Shown piece by piece: positions 1-9,808 of a DNA stretch of 64,000 nt. Made by a program: the position numbers and the translations under genes. Origin of the DNA: Blastobasis lacticolella (lineage: Eukaryota; Arthropoda; Insecta; Lepidoptera; Blastobasidae); the NCBI GenBank assembly GCA_905147135.1, contig LR990054.1, forward strand, positions 10,701,001 to 10,765,000, given 5' to 3'. The notes under the pieces are model-generated. The model was not told the origin of the DNA. It saw nothing but the letters and a program-made list of their open reading frames with translations, and did no database searches. Numbering within the stretch: the first letter of the stretch is position 1; each line of letters begins with the position of its first letter.

Positions 1-88
1 GGCACTGATTCCACATCGCGAATTGCAGTCTATAGGTACCTGGTACCCTCCTGCTCGAGACGCTTCGTCGTTTTATTTATTACCAGTG

Positions 89-283
89 GACCCGGCGCGA
101 CTTCATTCGCGTACACCTACTTTCCCTCTAAAATACCTTTTTTCTTGCGTAAAATCCTTAATCTTGAATCATTCTATCTATTTTTAAAAACAGCATTTAA
201 ATTCGTTGCGTATTTTAAAACGTCTAAGCGTACATATATACATAGGGCGGGAAGCGGCTTTGTTTAATACTATGTAAAGAAAC
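89..283 (-). mobile_element. Helitron-like non-autonomous fragment
   Basis: On the minus strand this reads from TTTACATAGTATTAAACAAA through CGCTTCCCGC, TACGCTTAGA and AATAGATAGAATGATTCAAG to CGAAGTCGCGCCGGGTCCAC near 89. The same string of landmarks occurs on the plus strand at 34209-34526. The arrangement matches common lepidopteran Helitron derivatives, from memory of the family. Ends are not resolved. Confidence 0.55.
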
Positions 284-1445
284 ACATTTATTGCTTTCCT
301 TCTTATAGGCATGATAATTTTCCATAAGTTTAACTTTCCCTGAGTAGGTAAACATTTTAAGTGAAAGAATCTCAAGGAAAAACGTATAAATAGATAACAG
401 TATAGGCAGGTATAACAAGACTTTTTCCTCAAAAAAGTATAAAGAAATATCAGTATAGGCAGGAAAACAAGACTTCTTCCTCGCAAAAGTATAAAGAAAT
501 ATCAGTATAGGCAGTTAAAACAAAACTTCTTCCTCATTATGACGTGCGAATTTCAAGAGACATATCTTGACGGCTGTCCTAATAGCAGGACTAGGAAACC
601 CCGGTGTTTGCTTAGCACCTACGTTGTTCGTCGCTATGTCATGTGACGTTGTAAATACATACATTATGCAGTGTTTACACTGCGTGTTGTGACGTCCCAC
701 TCACGTTGCTCGAAGACTGATAAAACAACAAACATTGCCTTACATAAGTAGTTGCTACTTTGTAAAGGCACCCCGCGATGTATGGATAGATTCATCACAG
801 TTGAAGTCTTGTTATATGAGAATGTGTTTATTTTTCCAATAATTGGGTCTTAAAAAGGAAAGACATGACATTACATTACTTCGCAATCAACATTGGTCGG
901 CCAAGCTTCCTTTGTCGGTCAATATTCATTATTGTAGCATGGTTGAGCAAAAACGGAACAAGCAACGTTAAATTAGTATTTGCGATGTGTAGTTCTAGAC
1001 AAATTACCGGTGACTTATTACTTAATTTTGACGTTTTATTAAATTCTTTACTTTAAGTATATTGTTTTCACACGATTTACAATAAGACGCAGTACAAGAA
1101 CTTGCAAACCATTGAAAACCTGAAATGAGATGCAGATATGTAAACAACACTGAGATAAATGTTAAAAATAAAAACACGTTACAGCTGCACCAACACTGTT
1201 TATTTACCAGATTAGTGCCTAGTTACAGAGATTAGCGCCTGCAAACATAACGACTACAATAGTTACCAACAATATTTATATATTTTTCCTATACTAAAGA
1301 TAATTCGGCAACGTCACTTATCATAGTGTTTGGATTATTAACTCCAAGGATTAACTGATAGCTATATTTTTGTACTGTTCTTATAGTGGACGCGTAGTTA
1401 CAGAAACGAGTCGTCATTCTAAAGAACCTTTGTCCTTTCTTCCAG
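284..1445. other. Non-coding stretch, probably intron or upstream region of the host gene
   Basis: AT-rich sequence with three short near-identical direct repeats at about 395-515 (cores TCAGTATAGGCAG and ACAAGACTT, ~60 bp apart). No open frame with coding character and no exon with good splice sites was found. The first part of the host gene's mRNA could cross it as intron. Confidence 0.4.
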
Positions 1446-1528
1446 GCAAAACTCAGAAGCCCAAGTCAGCAGGCACCGACGATGGATTCAAAGGCGAGGG
1501 CGCGGCGTGCGGCAGTTCAGTTGTTAAG
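1446..1528 (+). CDS. Internal coding exon A of an unidentified host gene
   Basis: An 83-base exon between a pyrimidine-rich acceptor (TTTCTTCCAG ending at 1445) and a donor AAG|GTTGGT at 1529. It enters in phase 1 (first two exon bases complete a Gly codon) and leaves in phase 0, which matches the entry phase of the exon at 3497. The peptide is GKTQKPKSAGTDDGFKGEGA followed by ACGSSVVK: basic then Gly-rich, with no recognised domain. The exon supplying the first base of its Gly codon is not seen in 1-1445, so the gene probably extends left of the window. Support is splice-site quality, phase agreement and local GC enrichment. I do not recognise the family. Confidence 0.62.
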
Positions 1529-3030
1529 GTTGGTGATAACAATTATTATTCACATACCCATTGCGGATTCAGAAACAACATGTTATTGTATCGCGTAGGT
1601 ACACATGGAGACGACATCTTATCGCGGGGACCTTGAGACACGAACTGAACTCCGGATATCTTCAAGTTTTTCTGTTCAGTACCTACTTTTCCATTGATAT
1701 TATAGATTTTTCCATCGTATTTTTAGTGATCTAATTCTTATCGTATAATTTGTGTGATAATAGTTTTATCACGCTAATGTAGTGATTTAATTATTATACT
1801 TTTCTCCTTTTTATTACAATTGAATCAGCAATTTGTTAATTGCATATATGAATCATGATTCAAATGTATGGTCGGCCAAGTGTTCATCCTCAGGTTGAAG
1901 TTCAGTTGCAATTTATAAAACAACAAAGTTGACTTTCCGTTGTAAATAATATTTACGACTGAATGTTAGTCATATTTTGGTTACACTCTTGGGCGACTTT
2001 ACAAACAAAGTGACTAGCTTCAGAAATAATTAGTGAATAACAAACCAAACTTAACCTTATATAACTTTTGATTACCTAAATTGCTTTGTTTGATATGGCA
2101 TGATGATAACCTGTAGCGAGGGTAAAGCTCGGGTTATCCCGATAACAAGACCACATATGAATACCTATTGACGCTTATCAGTTTCACATTAGAGTTCTCG
2201 AAATATTTAACCTCTATTGCATCACACAGGTGGGATTGACATAATGATTATACATATTTATTATGGTTCCACATAGCCTTCCATAATATTATGTGTGTAG
2301 TGTATTGTGGCACAGGAAAAAACTATAATAACAGTAAATTCTTAGCATTATATTATTATGATTAGTCGTTGCTATGAATTGATTCTTCAGTTAAATATTG
2401 ACTTTGAGAATGCCAACAGGAAAATTCTCCCATTTAGTACCGAGTGAATCATGGCAGTTCTTCGTAATACATTTGTATAAAAGGAAACAATGTGCCATTA
2501 TAAAAATAAGTCACGACTTGACTTCCCATTGTAGCTGTAGTATACACTAATTTAGAGTGACTTGAGTTTCCATTATCTACTCTACCTAAGATCAGTAGGG
2601 CGATCCTTGCAAGGTTAACGACTGGTCGATTTTGTTATCGTTCGTAAGTTTTTATGTTTTGACAATTAAGCTCAAATGTCAAAAATGGCGAACGATAACG
2701 ATAGATTAATAGTTGACCTTATGAGAGTTAGGTGTCACGTAATTTCCTATATTTTATTATTACATTAGTTCCAATCAACCCCAATTAGTTTTTCCAATGC
2801 AATTGAGGAGCTGAACATTATTCTCGAAAGACCCGTATAGGTAGGTACTGTCGTAGCAAGTGGAACGATATGGTCTCTGCCTCCACTACGTGAAAAAGGC
2901 CTATGTACGCCATTATTTATTTACGTCTGCCATTATTTTATAGACGTGAATCAATATTTTCAAAATTTGAAAGACAAGCCGGTCGACCTTTGATTCTAAG
3001 ACAGCCACGCTTTAGTGATAAGCGCGTGTG
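1529..3030. other. Intron A-B, unique part
   Basis: AT-rich intronic DNA with no coding frame. A small hairpin-ended repeat at ~2634-2699 has GTTATCGTTCG inverted as CGAACGATAAC around a ~44-bp core, resembling a tiny MITE. The rest shows no structure I can name. Confidence 0.5.
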
Positions 3031-3115
3031 ATCATCATCCTAGCGTCAATCCTAGCTTCTGTTAGGGTTTCCTACTCCTTCTTCTCCACTTCGCCTGGTC
3101 TTCGGCATCCTCGTG
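3031..3115 (-). mobile_element. RTE LINE 3'-end scrap
   Basis: The reverse complement reads AGGATGCCGAAGACCAGGCG, then an A/G-rich stretch, then a GACGCTAGGATGATGATCAC tail. This parallels the RTE 3' end at 16290-16399 (GATGCCGAAGACCAAGCGAG ... AACGCCAAGATGATGATGAT). Confidence 0.5.
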
Positions 3116-3239
3116 TCTTAAGCCATTGGTGATTCTCGCATCCGCCGCATGTGTCGTAGTGAATCAAATTTGGTTATCAGTAACGAGCAAGGTGTCGGGG
3201 TTTCAGAGATAGGCAACACATTGGCGATACCCCCTGCAG

Positions 3240-3390
3240 CCGTACCGCCTATCTCCGATAGTACGCCGCCATCTTCATGCAATTGAGTGTTGACTAATCG
3301 CAGCAAACCAGAGCTAGCGCAGTCTTGCTGTGATTGGTTTAAACTCAATTGCATCAAAATGGTGGTGTACAATCGGAGATACCATTGCTG
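3240..3390. mobile_element. Fold-back MITE in intron A-B
   Basis: An imperfect hairpin: 3246-3310 (TCTCCGATAGTACGCCGCCA, then TTCATGCAATTGAGTGTTGA) is inverted at 3320-3386 (TTAAACTCAATTGCATCAAA, then TGGTGTACAATCGGAGA). The arms are ~65 bp with a very short loop. No transposase. Family unknown. Confidence 0.5.
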
Positions 3391-3417
3391 GTGTTGCTAA
3401 TGTCGATTTATAGCCAG

Positions 3418-3462
3418 CGCTACTTTCCATCAGGTGGCTCGCTCGCCTGTTTCTCTACCTTT
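3418..3462 (+). mobile_element. Jockey/CR1-type LINE 3'-tail scrap
   Basis: CTTTCCATCAGGTGGCTCGC followed by TCGCCTGTTTCTCT matches the end of the LINE copy at 47041-48222 (CATCAGGTGGCCCGCTTGCC TGTTTGTCTGC). It lies just upstream of exon B. Confidence 0.45.
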
Positions 3463-3496
3463 GTCCAAAACGTAACACCGAACCCCTCCCCCCCAG

Positions 3497-3663
3497 GTGG
3501 CCACCCAGATGATATCGACGAACCGCGGCTTCGCGGTGGCGGAGCCCGAGCCGGACGCGGCGGACGCGGCGGACGCTGCGGACGCGGCGCGCTACCACGG
3601 CGCGCGCCGCGGCTCCCGCAGCCTGCCCACCAGCCCCACCTCACGGCGCAAGCATCCCAACCG
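3497..3663 (+). CDS. Internal coding exon B, acidic DAA-repeat and Arg/Ser-rich segment
   Basis: A 167-base GC-rich exon with a CCCCCCCAG acceptor at 3496 and donor ACCG|GTTGGT at 3664. It enters in phase 0 and leaves two bases of an Arg codon, which the first base of the next exon completes. It reads VATQMISTNRGFAVAEPEPD, then three and a half DAA repeats, then a basic Ser/Pro stretch (RRGSRSLPTSPTSRRKHPNR). The composition suggests a disordered linker, possibly with phosphorylation sites of the SPTS type. The repeat of GAC-GCG-GCG codons could vary in length between individuals. A LINE 3'-tail scrap lies about 35 bp upstream (3418-3462) and an RTE tail about 40 bp downstream of the donor, so this exon is closely hemmed in by mobile DNA. 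Confidence 0.72.
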
Positions 3664-3704
3664 GTTGGTACCATTGATACGCTTTTTTTAGGTATTGACG
3701 AAGA

Positions 3705-3834
3705 AAGTGTGTACCAATAAGCTCACCACCAAGTTTGCCAAAGAACAAGCGAGGTGGGCCAGGAGTAGCAGGAAGGCGGACCCTGAGCCCCGAGGGCTCG
3801 ACCGGGACATAACGCCAAGATGATGATGATGATG
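3705..3834 (+). mobile_element. RTE LINE 3' end in intron B-C
   Basis: Aligns with 16270-16399: AGCTCACCACnnn, then ACAAGCGAGGTGGGCCAGGA, GGCGGACCCT, GGGACATAACGCCAAGATGA and a (GAT)n end. Truncated at the 5' side ~40 bp past the exon B donor. Confidence 0.75.
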
Positions 3835-3835
3835 T

Positions 3836-3985
3836 AGAAAGGGGGCTTTTTAAGTTTAACTTGTGCATCAATGTGTGTGTCTCTCTCTGTTTTCGATGCG
3901 GTTTTCTATATTTAAAAGCTAGTTTCATTGAGATTCATTAAAATCCATGCAGTAGTTTAGGGATGGGTTTTCTTTAGCGTATTTG
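3836..3985 (+). repeat. Degenerate Helitron-like repeat
   Basis: Contains TTTTCGATGCGGTTTTCTAT and AAAAGCTAGTTTCATTGAGA, also seen in diverged form at 40474-40620 (TTTGGATGCGGTTTTCTCTG, AAAGCCAGTTTAATCAAGAT). The GATGCGGTTTT plus GAAAGCTAGTTT phrase is typical of dispersed lepidopteran repeats. Ends not resolved. Confidence 0.35.
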
Positions 3986-4887
3986 GCCGTGTGTGGACAG
4001 GCAGAGTAAAGAAGCACCAACCCCAGTCAGTGAGGGCTATAAAAGGCGACTAATGTCATAGACGCATATGCCATAATGCTATTTATTATCGCAATAAATT
4101 AGAAAATGGGTTGAAAATATTCCACAGTCTCCCCATCGTAACATGGCAAACAGTGCAGAATTGAAAATTAGTGATAGCTTACCGTCATCCCAAAAACCGG
4201 TATACCCAACCAATGAGACATTTGTAGGAATATTATTTTCCTTAACCAAACCGGTTATTGGTTATTTCCATTGGTACTCGTGGACTACCAATAACATTAT
4301 TATAACATTATTAACATTTACCTGCACGTTTGTTAAAAATAAATATGTATTTGTTTGGTCTCGTCTATAATGTATTCAATACGAGATCATATTCTTTTAA
4401 AATCGTTGTTAGGTGCTTAAAATTTTAAAGGCATTAATGTATTCATGGTTATTTTTGAATAACAGGGTTATGGAGGTGTATAGGCCTGGCAAGTGAGTCT
4501 GTCTCGATGGGATATCCTACCTTACATTTTTCTGCCGCCATGTAATGATATTCTCGTTATTTTAAAAGTATGTAGTCGACGAGTAGCGCGATATTTCGAC
4601 ACAGTTATATGCATGCATCATGGTCACGGGACCATGACCGCGATAGTTTAAAACATTATTCAAATTCTCGTTACGATCCGGATTCCGGTTTGATAATATA
4701 CGTCATCACCTCTGTTTATAAAAATAACCAAAGACCATAAAACAACTAGCAGTATCAACAACACCTGAGACGTCAAGCGAGTGACGTCAAGGTTCTATTG
4801 TTAAAACATTTTTGTACTGTATATAATGATGATGTTGCTAACTTGATTACCAACTGACAGTGCTAACTTTTGAATGCCGCATTCCAG
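3986..4887. other. Remainder of intron B-C
   Basis: AT-rich intron with no coding frame. A short palindrome CATGGTCACGGGACCATG lies near 4620-4637. Nothing else is recognised before the acceptor at 4887. Confidence 0.45.
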
Positions 4888-5030
4888 GTACTTCACATCA
4901 CCGTTCGCGCCCGTTGAAGACGCCAATTCTCGCTCCTGGCTGACGATGGCTCTGCTCGGCTTCAAGAAAGACCTGGCCTCATCCACCTCCACATTGGCAG
5001 AGGAAGATGCCGTCCAGTCCAGATTACAAG
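4888..5030 (+). CDS. Internal coding exon C, the best-conserved-looking segment of the host gene
   Basis: A 143-base exon with acceptor GCATTCCAG at 4887 and canonical donor CAAG|GTGAGC at 5031. Its first G completes the Arg codon split from the previous exon, and its last G starts the Gly codon finished at 5894. The peptide is (R)YFTSPFAPVEDANSRSWLTM, then ALLGFKKDLASSTSTLAEED and AVQSRLQ. The hydrophobic/aromatic content (YFTSPF, SWLTMALLGF) is unlike the low-complexity exons on either side and suggests a short conserved motif. No membrane segment or known domain is evident. I do not recognise the family; a protein search with this segment would be the most informative single query in the window. 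Confidence 0.78.
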
Positions 5031-5666
5031 GTGAGCTGACGTTTGTTTCTTCCGGTTATTGTATAAAACAATAATAATATACTGTCATGGGTTGCCAATA
5101 GGGTTCCGAGACTGTTCATTCAATCTCAGGCCCCAGTGGAAGATCTTTGTCAACCTCGCTTAGGCGGACAGGGTTAGTGGGTATTGTATTAAGATTTTTC
5201 GAGACTACGGTCTGTTACGTATTTTTGTCTGTCTGAAGTACGTCATTCTCCTTGTGAGGGTCATAGGGAGTAAATTGATTAAAGGTCACAAAGTCTATCG
5301 GTGTGGAATGCCATTGTACAACAGTGCACATCCTGCGGCGATGATGTCATTCTCCAACACGGGCATGTCCCCTGAATCGCTATTGCATAATATTGCAAAT
5401 TAGTTCTTATCGAAAGGCAATCGCTACCTGGCAATCAGCCGAATAATAATAATCTGCGTCGTGGATTTATCAATCGTAAGCTGTACTAAAATTAGCTAGA
5501 CGGTCGCTCGCTTTCACCAAACTTTTATTATTATTACAACTATTATTATCGCTTCAGTTGCCGGGCATATGAATTTACTCGTACAAATTTGTGAATGCTA
5601 GTTATAATTTGAGAACAAGGGAATAAATGTGTTTGGGTCCGAAAGGCCAAGAATGAAAGGAGACGT

Positions 5667-5854
5667 ATACATCTAGGGAGTTTAAGTACAGAGTAAAGTG
5701 GCTGCCCATAATCATCCCGTGGGACAAAGGCGTCAACTTTATGTATGTTTAATGTACGACATACATCTAGGGAGTTTAAGTGCAGAGTAAAGTGGCTGCC
5801 CATAATCATCCCGTGGGACAAAGGCGTCAACTTTATGTATGTTTAATGTACGAG
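5667..5854. repeat. Tandem duplication of a 94-bp unit next to the terminal exon
   Basis: Two nearly identical copies, 5667-5760 and 5761-5854, each starting ATACATCTAGGGAGTTTAAG and ending TATGTTTAATGTACGA. I noticed one internal difference (AAGTACAG versus AAGTGCAG). The core CTGCCCATAATCATCCCGTG resembles widespread lepidopteran repeats. It lies in intron C-D and stops 39 bp before the last exon. Confidence 0.85.
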
Positions 5855-5893
5855 TATATGTGTCTAATACCGATTTCCTTTTTTTATTTCCAG

Positions 5894-6045
5894 GCAGTTC
5901 CCTAGCCGAATCTGTAGAGAGCCTCGGCCCCGCGCCCGCCGCCCGGCCGCCGCCGCCGCTCACTTCTACCAAATCCGCCTCCTCCTTCCGCCCGAAACCT
6001 TCAGAACTTCGGGAGATGAACTTCTGGTCGCCAACGTCCATGTGA
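5894..6045 (+). CDS. Terminal coding exon D with stop codon and possible PDZ ligand
   Basis: The acceptor is a long T-run ending TTTATTTCCAG at 5893. Two bases complete a Gly codon, and the frame runs 50 residues to TGA at 6043-6045. The peptide starts GSSLAESVESLGPAPAARPP, has a Pro-rich run and a Ser/Lys stretch, and ends KPSELREMNFWSPTSM. The last three residues T-S-M fit the class I PDZ-binding pattern (S/T-x-hydrophobic), which is an inference only. An ATTAAA at ~6618 followed by a GT-rich stretch is the first weak polyadenylation candidate. A 94-bp tandem duplication ends 40 bp before the exon. Phase agreement across all three introns makes this a real gene end. Confidence 0.82.
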
Positions 6046-6637
6046 ACAAGAGTACCGGTACCTCACTGTATAATTTAAATTTTTTTTGTCAATAGATTGC
6101 ACAGGTTGTGACGGAAATAATGACGTGATAACGTTGACTAGTTTTACTAGCGAACATTTCTATTTTGTCTCCTTACTCTTATGTTCAATACTTTTAGCCG
6201 CAGTACTACGGACAAATAATGAACATTCGATATGGTGAGATACCACTTCAATAGTTGTAAGCTGGTGTAATGCAATTGACGTTAAAAGCCTCAGGGGTAG
6301 AGCATCAATTGCGTTACCACTAGAGTAAATCAAATACTCCATACGCAAAATGTAGTTGAGCGTTTTCGCGTTACGACAAAACTTGCTCCACAAGTGGATT
6401 AATGTGCATTGATATAATGTTATGTTTTAGTATTTCACTCGACTACAACACGTATGTTAACTATGTTATCTTGTAAAGTATTGATACGGGACTGATAGTG
6501 CGGGCGGCTAGCGATAACATGCCAACTTTTGATGGCTTTTTATTCCAAAAATATGGTTTATATTTGTCACATAGTAACTTGATATTAGCTCTCTAAATAA
6601 TGGTTTTATAGGTTTCAATTAAAATGTGTTTGGATAT
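6046..6637. other. 3' UTR and downstream flank of the host gene
   Basis: AT-rich non-coding DNA after the TGA at 6045. ATTAAA at ~6618 followed by ATGTGTTTGG is a weak polyadenylation candidate. No AATAAA was seen nearer the stop. Confidence 0.35.
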
Positions 6638-6789
6638 TACAGTTGTCGAGATTTAATAGGTCCTTATGTCCACGACATAAATATCATTTAGACGACGCGC
6701 GACTGCGCATTATACAAAATTCACTGTATGTCGTGAGTTATAGGAATGATGACAGCTGACAAATGTGCTATTATATCTCGACAACTGTA
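6638..6789. mobile_element. Tc1/mariner-like MITE, uninterrupted copy
   Basis: A 152-bp span including a TA at each end. The ends are TA-CAGTTGTCGAGATTTAATAG at 6638 and TATTATATCTCGACAACTG-TA at 6789. CAGT-type ends with TA duplications fit Tc1/mariner. It is the same family as the MITE that hosts the element at 36579-37675, so it shows the pre-insertion state of that site (ACTGTATGTCGTGAG then GGAATGATGACAGCTG). Confidence 0.8.
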
Positions 6790-8280
6790 GGTAACTTCTC
6801 GAATGAACACAGCGCAAGGCCCAGTCGTCCGCACGGGGATTGAATCTTCTGTTTAGATTATTCCAATAATTATAAGTTTTATAAAGTAAGCATGAAAGTA
6901 TAATAATTATGTTTATGTCGTGTAATGGTTTACGCACAGTACTCATTCATCATTCAAACGCAATACATTGTTTCACTTCGTTGGAAGTTGATGTTAAGTC
7001 ATTATGTAAGCTGAAATAGATTCTAAAGAACAAGCTCATAAAAACGAGTACTCATGTCATCGATCTACTTATGAACGCATGTAATGTATTATTGTCCAGT
7101 GTTTGGTTAGCTCGTGTCTTTATTAGTTGCGTCTAAGATGCGGGTAGTATGCATGAAAGTGATTGTGTTTGGTACCAAGAAGGTAAGGTCTAATTGGGTC
7201 TTCCATTCACTTTTTAGTATTATTACGGTAATGTTTTTTTCGTCATATCGTATTGTTTAAGCAGAAATCATAAAATTGTCTTCTTGTCTATTATTTATTA
7301 AGCATCTTACTTAATCGATTTTCTTACGCGTTATCGCACCGAATTATACTAAAAAATAAATATTTTTATTATTATTAAGTCCTAAAAAGTTTTTTCATTC
7401 AACTAGCCTATACTTCTCACACCTCAGGTCAGCGGTACAACAATCTTCCTTTAGAGGACCATATCGCACACAGCCTCCATCTGCCTTGCACTTAGGGCCT
7501 GACTGAAAAATTTACTGAAATTGTAAAGGCTGTCGCCATATCACTTATTCTCAAAACAGCGAGTGAGATTGCGATACAATGTTTCAAGATGGTGATATTC
7601 AATTTAAGATAGGCGATCGCTCCCCTTGCCGGGACGTCTCGCTAGGTTTGCCGATTATTATAGTTAACCGACAACCGGTGGTGTTAACGAGTTCTGTAGC
7701 AGATATAGCCAGGCCATTGCCACTTCAGTTTGGAGTTGTAACTGCCACGTCGAGTCTTATTACGTCGCGTCTCTCTATGGTGCGTGTGGTAAATTTTTTC
7801 CGTGGTGTGGTATAGAGTCTGCTGATCTGCTTATCCGTGGAGTGACAGAAGGTTATTTACAATCTGGGAATGTAGCAAAGTCGACAGCAGGTTTTAGTCG
7901 TGACAAAGAGCACGGCGTGTTGCTCACAAGAGAAAACTGTTAAATACCGTTGGGTGATGCCATTTTAAGGAATTGTACGACAATGCCACCACAACAGCTT
8001 TTAGCAAACCTTCGTCTGATAACCCGATTATCTCTGATGTAGTGGACAGATCTCTGGCCTATACGAAAGGCATCGACCATGACGGAATACCCATAAAAAC
8101 CTGACCCGTGCAAAACGTAACGATTGTAGCTACGGTGCATATTTAGGTATCTGACGCGCATGCCTATACATAACATCTATAAATGAAAGGGCAGTGTCCA
8201 GCAGTGCATCAACTGCTGTGGTATCAAACTTATGAACCATACAATGAAGCTAATCGAACATATTATAGACCCGGAACTAC
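6790..8280. other. Spacer without recognised genes
   Basis: Mostly unique AT-rich DNA. AATAAA occurs at 7355-7360, but nothing links it to a transcript. Open frames at 7579-7815 and on the reverse strand at 7940-8176 lack domains, biased codon use or splice context and are treated as chance. Confidence 0.4.
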
Positions 8281-8288
8281 ATCGACGC

Positions 8289-8470
8289 TTATTGGTTTCG
8301 AAGCAGCAATGTTTCGCAGTAACGTGTGTCGGAATTTGTGTTTTCGCTGTTTAGAGATGACGCTGTAAAGTACATTGACGTTTATTGGTTTCGAAGCAGC
8401 AACGTTTGTCGGGGTTTGTGTTTTCGCTGTTTAGTGATGGCGCTGTAAAGTTCATCGAACCTTTGTTGAG
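8289..8470. repeat. Imperfect tandem duplication, ~92-bp unit
   Basis: TTATTGGTTTCGAAGCAGCA followed by TTTGTGTTTTCGCTGTTTAG and GCGCTGTAAAG-type ends occurs at 8289-8380 and again at 8381-8456. A more degenerate third start (GTCGAACCAGCGACTTTTCG) lies near 8470. Confidence 0.65.
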
Positions 8471-8687
8471 TCGAACCAGCGACTTTTCGCAGTAACGTGC
8501 GTCGCGGTCTTGTAAAGTCGAACTTTAAATACATCGTTGTAAAATGACATCGCAGTTTTGTTAAATCGCATTGGCGATCATCGGAGATTGTTCGTCGCAG
8601 AAATGAGGTACAGTCACTTCGCTGTATAACGTCATGACCACGTTATATACGAGTTTTTACAATTAGCTTGACTGACTAAATTGATTT

Positions 8688-8790
8688 ATTCCCGGTGGAG
8701 CTCTCGCGGGCGACAGTTCTGGGTCCGCCTTGACCATATCCAGGATTTGGCAGATCAAATAATTATAGTGGAGCCTGCCATCTGACCTCC
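8688..8790 (-). mobile_element. SINE family 1, 3' part
   Basis: The reverse complement carries ACGGAGGTCAGATGGCAGGC, a TAATTATTTGATCTGCCAAA-type block and ATCCTGGATATGGTCAAGGC, as in the full copy at 57343-57698. The tRNA-like head is missing. Confidence 0.65.
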
Positions 8791-9708
8791 GTGATTCTGT
8801 TTTTTCTCTTGAAATGTAGGTACTTACGTACTTTATAGATGTTCATGAGTGCCGCGCCAAAATCAGTAAGGCCGTTTGTCCATGGCGTCCGTCTCGCCGG
8901 ATCCGTCATCCCAGAAAAAACAAGCGGCCTATATATTTATATGAACGTTTGTCCACTCGACGTCCGGCGTCCGAGATCGATCTTCCTTTCTTTTGACGGG
9001 GTCCGGGAATTTTGCGGATGAACTGCTAAACCGGAGCCTCAATCCGGTGTTCCCCCAATTCAATACACATATGGACTAGCTTTTGCCCGCGAAATCGTTT
9101 CTAGGGCAGATATATACACTTAAAACTAATTAAAAAATAATTTATTTCCGAGCTAACATTTAAAATTTTCTTTCTAATGTATGAAACCTAGTACTACGGA
9201 GAGGTCAAGTTGTATCTCTGGTTCTACCCAACTGAATAAGAAGAAACATGGCCTTTTAAGTTGGACCCCAAACTACCAAACTGAAAATCCTTCAAAATCC
9301 ATTCCCACATTTCTTATAGTTTAGTTTAGCTGGAATATTATGGTTTGTAGGGTCTTGCCCTGATGTATATGTATACTTACGGTTATTAGGATTCCTATTC
9401 AAACAACCGTTCAGCTCGTTGAATGATTTAATTTCAATTTTAACGTAATTGTTTATGGTTTAATTTCCTTGGCCCTTAAGGCTTTAATAGCTCTCCAATT
9501 AATTATATTCTGTTCTGAAAAAGAGAAAATACTATGTTTGTTTGGATGCGACCATTATTCTAAATGGTCTACGAATTATGTATTTCTTTTCTGTACGTAC
9601 CTATCTCATTGTTTTGTTAATTTGTGAATTTATTTCCTTTGGCCTTGGAGACGTTATTTTCTATATAATTTTGTATAATATCTTTAGTTAAAAAAAATTG
9701 TGTGTTTT
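8791..9708. other. Spacer without recognised genes
   Basis: Holds a GC-rich patch (8839-9060) with CCGTTTGTCC and GTCCACTCGACG motifs of repeat-like character, then AT-rich DNA. No gene is supported. Confidence 0.35.
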
Positions 9709-9808
9709 GGGGCCCCACCACCATCTCAGGGGCCCAAGCCAACCTCACCTGCACGTGGTCCCCCTGCTGGCAGACGGACGAGGCTCTGGCGAATTGGCTT
9801 TTCCCTAA
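9709..9808 (+). mobile_element. RTE LINE piece 1, presumed 5' UTR
   Basis: GC-rich DNA starting GGGGCCCCACCACCATCTCA and ending at a TAA. After the insertion 9809-11219 is removed it joins CGGGTTGAACGGGTCGGATG, which leads into the RTE endonuclease. The strand and GC content fit, but assignment as the element's start rests on this junction logic. Confidence 0.5.

Noticed and set aside
1..267. Open first-frame stretch as an upstream exon
   Set aside because: Most of it overlaps a minus-strand Helitron-like repeat, and no convincing donor in the required phase was seen.
3349..3720. 123-residue frame overlapping exon B
   Set aside because: Wrong frame relative to phase-consistent splicing and crosses a LINE scrap and an intron donor.
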